From: Klebsormidium nitens
Lineage: Eukaryota; Streptophyta; Klebsormidiophyceae; Klebsormidiales; Klebsormidiaceae
Direction: 5' to 3'
Assembly: GCA_000708835.1 (NCBI GenBank)
Contig: DF237391.1
Location: 1 to 64,000, forward strand
DNA: 64,000 nucleotides
Part shown: in pieces, positions 11,449 through 22,600 of the stretch
Layout: each line of letters starts with the position of its first letter
Numbering within the stretch: position 1 is the first letter of the stretch
Notes under the pieces: generated by a model
The model's database searches: none
What the model was told of the DNA's origin: nothing
Seen by the model: only the letters and a program-made list of their open reading frames with translations
Made by a program: the position numbers and the translations under genes

Positions 11449-14400
11449 GTAGTCATCCATTCCAGCGTCCATGCAGCGCTCGCGGTCCCCGGCCATGGCG
11501 AGGGCGGTGAGCGCAATGATGGGCGTGTGGCGCCCCGTGCCGGCCTCGCGCTCGCGGATCTGGCGCGCGCACGTGAAGCCGTCCATGACCGACATCTGGC
11601 AGTCCATGAACACCAGGTCGTACGTTTTCGTCTCCATCAGTTCCAGCGCCTCCTGCAAGGGAAGCAGATCGGAAACAATCAGCAGAGTAACGGAAAGAAT
11701 TGGAAAGTTTGAGGGACAAGTTGAAGAGACGGATCGGACGGACAAAGACTGCCGCCCTGAGATGGAATATTCGACAAACATCTGCTTGATGATGACTTGA
11801 ACAGATTGCCATGGAGCGCTGTGAAAAGGATGCGGCAGAGCTTCGCAGCTAGGACACCATAAGCGAAGGGTGTGGAAGTCACTTGCTCGCTGGCTGTGCT
11901 TCAGAAACGTGAAATGCCAAACCTGAGTAAATATGAAGTCTTGGACGCCCTCTGCAGCACTCTCAACAATCAAGAGTCTAGGCTCGTGCCAACGTTCGAA
12001 TACCACGGAACCTCCCCTAGAACGTAGTGATATCCGCATCCAACTGCAGTGTTACAAACCAACAGTAGCAAAACGTAACATTACTCATATCAGTAGCAAA
12101 CAAGGCTTCATCTGATTGCTCCAAGGACAGACCTGTCCGTGCTCCGCGGCGTCGCACTCGTGGCCCTCCATGGAGATCATCTGCTTGATGATGCGCCGGA
12201 TCATGGACGTGTCCTCCACCACCAGCACCCGCAGGCTCGTGTCCGGAACGTCCGACCCGGACCGCACCCGCTTTGGGTGTGAACCGGACCCCTGCAAAAG
12301 TATGCGACAGCTGTCAGTTATTGGAGCAAGCTGGCAGAGATACGACAGCTGAAAGTCCAGCTTCTTTCCGTGTTTTGATTAGGCATTGACGGTGCAACGA
12401 TGCAGATTCATCTCAAGAGTGCGAAGGGCAAAGGTAGAGAGGCAGGCCAATCCGTTACGCGGCCTCTGTCCGAGCGCGACTGCACCTCCCCAGCAGTGGA
12501 CGCCTTGATCTGCATCTTTGCAGCGCTGTCTCGCTACAATGCATTCCTTCACCGTTCTTCAGAGGATTGGCGAGGCGTTCCAAAGTATCCAGCCAGACAA
12601 CCCCTCGTGTATCAAAAGTTAGCCAAATCTATCGCCTGCGACAGGGTTCATAAAACGACGGTCCGTTTGTCGTGGACCCACCTGATTCGAGAGGCCTTCC
12701 AGGCTCCCGTGGGAGGACACGGAGGCGAGGCCCGGTTGATGAAAGTCGGGGCTGCCGGGCCGCAGCAGGTGCTCCACCTCCTCGTCCCGGTTGATGGTCG
12801 GGTGGATCACCTCCTCGATGCAGTCGTACAGGTGGCAGTGCTGCAAGGGAAGCGCGAAGAGGGGTTGAGTATTGAGGGCAAGATGGTTACGATCCTGGGG
12901 AACGAAGTTGAACCTACCCAGGAGTGACGAGGATTTGTTCTGCGACCTTGGAAGACCTACCCGCTCTTCTCGCACGACATCGTAGTGCCATCGTGCTTTC
13001 AACCGACGACTTGCGGAGCCGTTTGCTGAATAGTCTCTTTGAATCGAAAACGCCTTGCATTTCACGAGGTTCGCTTGTTGGTCTGCAGCTTGTTTGAGAC
13101 TCAGCAAACATTCGCAGGCATGGCCCCAACCCATAAAAACCGAAACTCCAAACCCAAACATGGAATCGCGGTTTCCAGATTCTCACCTGGAGGGGCTTGG
13201 TGGCGACAGCCGCAAACTTGGACATGTCCAAACTCGCTTCGATCTCCACGGGCGACAGCAGCACGACCCCCGCCTTCTTCCCAATCACCTTATCCACGAA
13301 CGCCATCCCCCCCGGTTTCAGCACCACCTTGCAATCAATCACCACCGCCTGGAACGGCCAGGCCCCCCCCGCCGCCTCTGCGTTCCGCGCCAGCTGGCGC
13401 GCCTCCGCGACCGTCCCGCACCCGGTGCACGTGTGGCCCCACCCCTCGAGGTAACTTACCAAAATCCGCCGGATGCTCGCGCGGGGCTCCACGACCAGGA
13501 CTTTCAAATTTACGCTGGCCTTGAGCCGGAGCTTGGAACTAGGCGCGGGCTCGAGGCGCACCGTGAACCAGCACTCGGAGCCCTTCCCGAGGCCCTCGCT
13601 GTTCAGTCCGCACGTGCCGCCCATCAGCTCCGACAGCTGTTTGATGATGCTCAGCCCCAGCCCCGTGCCCTGCTGCCGCTGCTTCCGGTCCGACTGCTCA
13701 ACCTGCTCGAAGCGCGAGAAGAGGCGCTGCAGGTCGGACGGCTTGATGCCGCGCCCGGTGTCCTTGCACGAGACCTTGAGGATCGTGCCGCGGCCGTCGG
13801 GGTCCGGCGTCGTGGTCGCGGTCACGATGATCTCGCCGCCGCTGTCCGTGAACTTGATCGCGTTGGACAGGACCTGCGGCGGAGAGTGAAAGGGACCGTA
13901 AGGCTGGTGCAAGAGGAGCGGTTTGGACATAGACGAGGTCCTGAAGTAACGCCAATTGTAGTTGTTCCCATCTGAGTGCTCGACCGGTGACCTTGTCGGG
14001 TCCCCGGTTTGAGCATAAGTTAGCGGCAGACGGACCAAAACGTACAAAAGTGGTGACATTCGAGACTCAGAGCCTATTATATTGGATCAGGAGGACCCCG
14101 AATGAAGACCTCGAAAAGAAATCTATGCTAAGTCAGCAGCGCAGCACAGGGAGCACGGGAGGGGTTTCAGGCTTCGGACTTCATGACGAGACAGTCCAAA
14201 TAAGCAAAGCGAAAGGCGGCAGAGCCTCAGGAAAGACAAACCCGTGCTCAATCCAATAAGGGCGACACGTTTCACCACTTACGTTGAGCATGAGCTGGCG
14301 CAGGCGTAGCGCGTCGGAGCAGAAGATGACGTTGTCCATGTCGACGTGCATGGCGAGCTCGACGCCCTTATTGTAAGCCGCCACGCTGGTGGCCATCATG

Positions 14401-16384
14401 GCGTCCTCCAGGTGGCTCCGCACGTTGATGGGCGCGTTGCGGATCGGGATGTCGCCGTCCTCCAGCTGCGAAAAGTGCAGGATTCCCATATTTGCGAAAG
14501 GAAGCAAAAGTGAATCGGGCTTGTAAAGAGCTTTGATAACTTCGTACCTCATTGTGGATGGGGGAAGCCGCCGTATCTAAGGGGGAAAAATGGGAAACTC
14601 TCAATTACCAAAATTACCTTTCTTCATTTGTATTTCCACGGGCTCAGGAACCGGGTGTACCTTTCTTTAGATGCAGAAGAGACCCCCGACGACTGGTAGC
14701 ACACGGTTTCGCTAGATGTTCGATGAGCCTGCTCTTGCTGATCTTTTGTGGACCGGAGGTAGGAACTACCGATACACGTCCTCTGACCGCAGGAAGGCTG
14801 ACAGAAGAGCCATGGCTTTAACGTTCTTGCGGTGTGGCCCCCACCTTGGAGAGGCAGAGCAGGTCGTCGATGATGCCCATGAGCTGCTTGGTGGACTGCT
14901 GGATGGTGCGCACCAGCTCGCACTGCATGCGCGTCATGCGGGCGCTCGTCTCCTGCAGCAGCTCCGCCATCCCGATTACGCTCGACAGGGGGGTCCGGAT
15001 CTCCTGCAGAAAGAGGGGCGGGGGAGAAGGTGAGAGGCAAGGAAGGGGCATGGGGGGTGAGGAAGAACACCGTCGGAAGCACTTTTTGGAGAATCTCTCA
15101 GGGGCTGAGATTCCAAGAATCTGGGACGGAAGCAGCTCATCTGGCAGCAGAAGCGCAAACCTAAACAGACAGGTTCCGAACGAAACATCATCAAGAACGC
15201 CGAACAGACTAGCCATCAGAATAGTAGCATCATTTAGACGAAATGCGAGCACGGAGCACAGGTCCCGTGGTTACAAGAATGGAGACTTACGTGGCTGATG
15301 ATGCTGATGAGGTTGCTGGTGGCCTTGCTGGCGGCCTCGGCCCGGATCGCTTTCGCTGCCGCGTCATGCGCCTCGCGCACCGCGTGGGTCAGCTTCGCCT
15401 CGTCAGCGGACCGCGTCTCGCTGCAAGACACAGATTGGCAATTGTCAAAGTAGCCAATCATTTGCGACTGCTTAGCAATCTCCACGACGTGATCTCTGAG
15501 GGGCTCAGGAGGCGTCGAAACGTCTGCTATCGCTCAAGAACCAAGTTGGCAAAAGTTTCAAACCAGCAGATGAGAGTCGTTACATGTGGCCGGCTCAAAG
15601 GTGCTAACGTATAGCGAGAGGAAACCTACCTGCAATACGTCGTCCAAATGCACGTGACAGCCGCGAGCCACAGAAAGCTGCTGAACATCACAAGCCTCAG
15701 ATCCCGTTGCCGCATGATCTGCCCCGCCGTCGTGACTGGCAAACCGAAGTCTTGGTGAGCGACCCCGGAGTAAAGGCCCGAGACTGCCGGGTCGCCGAGA
15801 AAGTACTCAATGAACCACGCGACCTGAGTCCAGACCGCTACTCCGAGGGACGCGTACGCGCTGAGCGGGAATTGGCAGACGGCGTTCACGGCGAGGATCC
15901 CGAGGTAAGCGTTGAGCGCGGAGTCGATCGCGATGTCCATCTTGTCCGTGTCCAGAACCTCCAGCAGAAACATGAAGAGGTTCTGCACGAGCGTCGTGAT
16001 GGCAAACGAAAGGTCGACGTTGGCGCGCATCGCGCGCACCCAGGGGACGCGGTCCGGGGGAAGGAGCGTCAGCATCGCCGCCGCGAATGACGTCAGGCTG
16101 CACGCGACGCGCTGCGCGAAGACGAGCGGCGGCTCTAATTCGTTGCGCCACGGCCAGCCGGACCAGAGAGGGGCGACTAGGAGAACGATGGACGACGCGA
16201 GCGTGGACTGGCGCATGAATTTGAGCGAGCTGCCGATGCGCCAGTCGGAGCGGTACTCGAGGAGGGGCGACTTGACGAGGCCCGGGAGGTTCTCGTCGCT
16301 GATCTCGGGGGAGGATGCTGACGTGTCGCGCGTGAGCCCGCTCGCGGTGCGCCAGCGCGAGTGCACGCCTTCCTCGGTGGAATC
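11449..16384 (-). CDS. Hybrid histidine kinase module 2: multispan membrane region, HisKA, HATPase, two receivers
   Basis: Two-component phosphorelay sensor. Exons in transcript order: 16384-15630, 15420-15291, 15003-14845, 14465-14283, 13873-13187, 12840-12682, 12291-12133, 11652-11449; phases close, about 812 aa. Exon 1 of this set carries about six hydrophobic segments. The H-box S-H-E-I-R-T-P is split by an intron right after the His. The N-box (L-S-N-A-I-K-F), G1 (D-T-G-R-G-I) and G2 (G-T-G-L-G-L) boxes lie in 13873-13187, so the kinase looks active. The first receiver is atypical (E-P where two acids are usual, but V-V-I-D and A-T-K-P kept). The second is canonical (V-V-E-D, F-M-D-C-Q-M, A-L-T-A). 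The first exon has no start codon and begins at a phase-0 acceptor, so it needs an upstream exon; exon 17033-16647 of module 1 fits. The 3' end is unresolved: the frame reads on as V-S-R-P or splices at TAC/gtaagc toward about 10700. Confidence 0.82.
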
Positions 16385-16646
16385 CTGTGGGAGCGGGAAT
16401 ATGCGCGGAGTGAGAAAGAGAGGCGGAAACGAGCGGGTTGAAAATGTGAAAGAGGAACGAACAAACCCACGATGAGAAGACTCGTTTTAGAGAGGGCGGA
16501 ATGGGGGGCTGAATGCGGTGTTCAGGAACGTGTAATTACACGCAGTACTCAAAATAACAGAACAACTTCTGTTGAGATTCAAAGAAAACCTTGACCCACA
16601 CAGCACTCTTCAGAATCTGCACATCTAGAAGCGCGCTCTCTCCCAC

Positions 16647-19600
16647 CTTATTGAAGCTCGGCGAGAAGTTCATGTCCGGCCCGTGCCCCGTCCACACCAC
16701 CGAATCCGACCAGCCCTTTCTCGGGAACCGCGACGGGCTCTTCTCGATCGCGCCCTCCTCTTCCCCCTCCGCAACGTCCATAAGCGCCCCTTTCACATCC
16801 AGGGGGGGCAGCGCTTTCGCCACTATCTGGCTGTCCGTCTGCGCCCGCGCGAGCCGCGTCGAGTAGCCTAGCCCCCGGGGGCTTGTGCGAGAGGGATCCC
16901 CCAAAAGCATCTTGCGAGAGCTGCTCGGAGAGATGGAGGGCCGGAGAGCCTGACTGAGGCCAACGTCCACGGCGATTGGGCTGGGGGACGGTTCCTCCGC
17001 GTTCGGGTTCCAACGCTTGAGCACCTTGGTGTCCTGGAGGAAGCGGTTTGCACTTTTCGTAAGGATGGACAAAAGAATGAAGGAGCGCTAGCCGGATCAG
17101 CAAGTTAACAGTCGACAGAAGAACCATTGGGGGCAGACCACATTGCAAGAGGGATTCAGGAAGCGGGTAAGAGTACTGTTCATTTTCAAAGTGAGGCTGT
17201 CGACACAAGATCTGCTCAAGAGTCAAACGGCATTGATGTAGAACCGCAATTTCAAAGAACGTAAGAACGAGAAACATCGTCCCTACAGCCCGCCTGGAGC
17301 TGGCCCTCAAATCAGCAAGCTCAGCCCACGCACCCACTACAATGAACTTATGCCTTTGAAATACTTGACGCTTTGTCTCGCAAATACGCGCATTTGTCAC
17401 ACGGCAAGCGCACACCTCAGATGACAACTTCTCAAACAGGGCCTTCAACTCTTCCTCCCTTATCACACTCACCCCCGGCGGCGTAATTGGCGGCGTCCGC
17501 ATGAACCCTTGCAGCCCGCTCGGGGACCCCACCCCGGGCGTCCACTTGCGCACCATCTTCAGCAGCGCGTCCTTGAGCACCGGCCGCGTCAACAGGTCGT
17601 CCATGTTCTTCGCCTCGATGTCGATGCTGTCGTGCGCCGTGAGCGCCACGATCGGCGTGCGCGGCCGACCCTGGAGCGCCTCGGCGGCGCGGATGTGACG
17701 TGTCGCCGTGTATCCGTCCATGACCTCCATCTCGATGTCCATGAGCACGAGGTGGTAGTTGTGCGCCTCCCACTTGTCGAGCGCCTCGGCGCCGTTGCTC
17801 GCGACCTCCACGTGGTACCCGCCGCCCTCCAGGATGCGCCGCCCCAGCATTTGCGTCACCATCGTGTCGTCCTGGTAGCAAAGAAACGGAACACATGATG
17901 TCACGGAAGGGGTCGTTTCAAGATATGCGGCGCTCTTTCCCACAGAATCAAGTCTGGTCGTAGACAAAGAATGACAAGACTGTAGCATTTGATGCAGGCA
18001 GAGCAGCGGGTGCAAAGCGTGCTTTGGTCACCAACAACGGCACACCCTTCTCAATATCATGTCGGACTGCAGCCTCGAGTACTGAGTGATTCAACTTCCT
18101 CCATCAGCACCACCATCTACCCGTCCTTCAAAAGTGCTCCGATACAGGCAGCTGATCAAGAAGGGCGCAAATCGGGTAAATATCCTCGTGCGGGCAGGCG
18201 TGTATTCGCGAGCCGAAGAGACCGCTGGACATTCCAAAAGCCGACTACAAACCCGCTCACTCACCACCAACAATATGTGCACGCTCTTGGGGCCCCCCTC
18301 CGCCGCTTCTCTGTCCCCTGACCCTTGGCCCATGATCCCATACCGTTCTCCCGCCGCAGTGAAGTGCGCGGGGGCTCCCCCTTCCGTGCCCTCTTTCCGT
18401 GCCACCTCCCCCGCGACTTTCTTTATGCACGCCACCAACGTTTGCCGCCGGAGGGGCTTCTCCAATGTGGCATCGAACACGGGCAACTCTCGCTCCCCCA
18501 CTTGCCGCTCCACCAGAAACCCGCTCAGGTTGCTGCTAAGACTTCCACTAGACCCCACGCTCCCGCTCCCGCTCGATGCACTGGTCGACGCGCCCTGCGA
18601 GCTATTATACCCGCTTCCCCCCAACGGCGGGGTCAAACTGCCTCCCCCACCTTTCGCACTCGTCGAACCTGCCTGTAGAGTCCCGGATCCTGGTTGGGCG
18701 CCACTCGTCTCGGGGATCTGCGCCGCGTTAGCCATGCTTGACCCAGCTTCTGGACTGCCCGCTGCTCGCTCGGCTGCTGGGTGGAGGGGAGACGACTCGA
18801 TGGAGGAGGCGAGAAACGAGCCGTCTAGCGAGCTCGACCGGCTGTGGGGGGTGCTCAACGGCAGCCGGGGCCCCGGTTCCAGGCTGCTCGTCCGGCTGTG
18901 CGGTGCGCTCAACGCCCCCCGGTTCGCCCACTCCCCTCCCCGGTTGAGGAACTCGTCGACATTCACCTGGTCTGCAAGCGCGTCCAGCGCACGGCTCTCG
19001 AGCGACCCGGTCGCGCCCCCAGCCCCTTCCTGCTCCGCCGCCGCGTTCCGCCACAGCGTTCTTAGCTGTTCCTGCAGCTCCTGGGACGCGCTCTTCCGTT
19101 TTGTCAGCTTCCCTGGCCCCCGGGGGGGGCGCGTGGGGCTCGCCAGCAGTTCGGCGGCGTTGACGCTGCCGCCCCCGTCGCTGCCCCCCGAGTTCATGCT
19201 CCCCGCTCCCGACCCACCCCGCTCAAGGCTGGGGGCTCCGCTGAGCCCCAGCCCGTTGGCCAGATCCCCCGCCTTACACATGAGCACCCAGCGGATGTCA
19301 AGCTCCGCAGCCTCCTGCAAAAGCGCGTGAAAGCGTTGGTGATCTATGTTTGTAGAAAAGCTGCTCGATCGAAAGCTTGACAAACAGTAAGAACGCTTGT
19401 TGATTCTGGCTCTTGTTTTAGAAGGTGAGGGCTTCGGCCGTGCCTGCTGCCCTTTGGCCGTGCCTGCTCCCGATATTGCTTCAACAGAAAGGTGGCTAAA
19501 AGGCGCCCAACTCAAAAGGCTCAAAAACTCAACCAACTTTAGCTTAAGGTGCTCATATCAAGCTTTATCGAGCGCAGAGCATCTACGACCGTCAACGCTG

Positions 19601-22600
19601 CACTACAAAACCACGACCCCAACACTGGCCGCAGTCGAAATCCCAGGCCCCGGCAACGAACAAAACAAGTGCACTTCAACGAACATGAGGACAGGAAAGA
19701 CCCCCCCCCACCTGCGGCAGTTCCTTGGGCTTCTCCAGCGCGCTGCTGACGAGCGCCACTACCACCACCCGCGCGTCGTTACTGCGCCCCGGGTCCGCCC
19801 GCATCTGGGCCGCCTGCCTGGCCGCCCCTGTTAGCGCCTTCCTCAGGCTCGAGCCCGTGACCACGTGGATCGTCTCGCTGGCCAGATACTGCGACACCGT
19901 CTGCCGAACCTTCAATGACGGATCTGCACAGACCACGATCGTGTCCACGAGGCCGTTCGCCTTCTTCGCTCCCACTTCAAACACTGCAAGAGCTGGGTCC
20001 GTTTTTGCTTCCTCTCCACGCAAAGGGCTCCTATGAGGCGCTGCCTCAGGGGGCAGGTTCTCTTTGGGGGGGAGTTCCCCGGCTTGCTTGGCCACCCCCT
20101 GGTCCAGATCCGGAGCTGAACACGCCCCCCGTTTCGGCAGGTTGACGTTGACTTGAGCAAGCCGTCCTTCTTTCGAAGAGTATTTTTCGCTCTGTGACGA
20201 ATCCAACCCATGGACAACGTTGTTGGCAACCACTGCTTGCCAAGCCTCGACCCGCGTCGACGGCGACTCGGCCCCCTCCTTTTGCAATTGCCGTATACTA
20301 CCTCCCAATCCGCCATCCAAACCCTCCTGCAACCCCGGCCGCTCTGTCGCCTCCCCCCCCGCAACCGCTCATCCAGAGTCCCACTTTGCCCCCCCCCCTC
20401 CCGCAACAGTTGTCTCTCCCCCCTCCCCCTCGCTGCCTGACCCCCCCAGGAAGAACCCCTCACGCTGCTGCTCGAACGACGCCCGTTGGGTGCTGTTCTT
20501 GCGCCCCATGCGCATGGGCGAGCTGGAGGTGTAGAGGTCTTCTTCGCGCGCCTTCGGCAGCGTGATCTCGAACCAGAACGTCGACCCTGTGCCTGTGCTG
20601 GCCGTTGGCTCCTGGCTGCTCTGCACGCCCAGCTCGCCGTCCATCACCGCTACGTACGCCTTCACCAGTGCCAGCCCCAACCCAATGCCAGAGAACTGCA
20701 AAACACCACAATGTTTCTGCCTTGTTGAGTTGCCAGCCTTGGTTGCTGAGAGGGCCATCAAAACCCTTTGTCAATGCAATTAGGGAGTGAGTCCGAAGCT
20801 TTGTCACCGCCACTTGATAACAGAGAGAACTAAGGAGACTGAATCTTCAACCCATTCAACAATCCACTCTTGCTCATCTTCCCCTCCTCTGCTGGATTTT
20901 TTCTACCCTCCTCCCTGCCATGACAGAGTCACGGTTATGCATTAGCGCTCCCGCAAGAGAGCAGACCCAACTACCAGTTCGACCCACCTTGGTCTTCCCT
21001 TGGTACTCCCCTTGCAGAAAGTCCGAGAAGATCACGTCCAGAGTGGTTGGGGCGATGCCAACGCCCGTGTCGCGCACGCTGATGTGGATGGTGGCCGCCT
21101 GCTCAGTCTCGTGCGTGACGGCGCCGACCACCGCCACCTCACCGGGGGCCTCCGTGTACTTGAACGCATTGTCCAGCACTGCATGAAGCAGGATAAGTTA
21201 GAATAGATGACATGGATAGCTCTTTACTTCTTGATCAGAATTACGCTGCCTTACAGGCTTCTGCAGCGCCTTATACCAGTGAAAACACGAGTGAATGCCT
21301 TGCCTGCTCAAAGCCTGGGCAATTACGTCTGAAAACATTGCTAATCCACCTCCCCGGAGCCTCCTCTCGCCGGATGTATTGTGCCGCCGGTTGGATTGTG
21401 CACTCTCAAATAAAGTGTGCATGCACAGCTGCTGACTGGCCTTGCCAGTGACTAAAGCAAGGACTGCCTTTAGTTATGATGGCTGATCCTCACACGCAAT
21501 TTCTTAGCCACAGACCATCCTTCCACAGGACAACACATAAGAACAAAGACAAGCTGACTCACAGTTGTTGAGCACCACCTCGAGGCAGTGCGAGTCGACG
21601 AGCAGGGGCTCCTTGGGCAGGTCCACATACATGAGCACTTCCAGGCCCTTACGGAACCCGTTGATTGCATGCCTCTGCACCACCTCTTCAATAATGTCCC
21701 CCACGATCACCGGCTGCAGCAATGATGAGAAACGAGCAATGTCAGCCTTGCTTCACAGACAATGATTGGGATCAAGCTTGAACAATGCCTCAATGTGAGT
21801 GGAAAGCTGAACAGCTCCGGCGACTTGGCTGCGCCCAGAACCAAGGGTGCTGACAGATTGCAGAAACAACAAGATTGGCGCAATACCCTGGACGATTGCT
21901 GGAAGTCTGGGGAGGCAATATGTTCCGCATCTCTTCTGTTTCTGCATGCACAAGCTGATTCTCAAGTTTCAAGCCTGCCTCGACACACCATTTTTGAACC
22001 TGTTGTGGCAACTTTGTCGCACAAACCCATCTCAAAGCCCCCGCCTAGGCTAGACAGACCTTGCAAAAGTGCTTCCTGCGAGGGAAGCCCTTAACCTCCA
22101 CCCCATCTCAACGCCTACCTTGGGGTTGAGCCTGAAGTAGCCCCCCTCGAGCTTGGCGTACTCGAGGATGTCATTGATGAGCCGCAGCAGCTGCATGGAC
22201 TGCTGCTGGATACCGCGCACATACTCCTCCTGCTCCGCGTCCATCGCATTCCCGGGGCCCGCCAACAGCTCTGCACTGCTGATGATGCCCACGATCGGGT
22301 GCCGGATTTCATGCGTGATGTTGCTGCAGGGTGCACCATAATAAGTTAAAACAGCGGACGAGCATTTGGAATGTTCGAGGCCGCCGTTGTTTGTCAAAGC
22401 TAAGAGAGGTTACAACTTGGTTCAGTGACCTCTTGCGAGACCAGAGCCTTGGAGCACAGCTGTGCGAGTCTCTCACCAGTTAAGCATATTTTATACAACC
22501 ACTTCATAGCTTCTAGCCTTCTTCAGAGCTGCAACTGCGGGACTATACCCCTCATACTATGCTTTCCTCCTGGCATCTGATGCGCAGGAAAGAAGCGATG

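Noticed and set aside
16648-18015. 455-codon minus-strand frame through kinase exons and an intron
   Set aside because: Only the part 17871-17416 is real receiver sequence. Beyond that it reads through an intron and the next exon in the wrong frame.
18086-19330. 414-codon plus-strand frame rich in Pro and Ser
   Set aside because: Antisense of the Ser/Gly-rich insertion of the pseudo-receiver; composition follows from the opposite strand.
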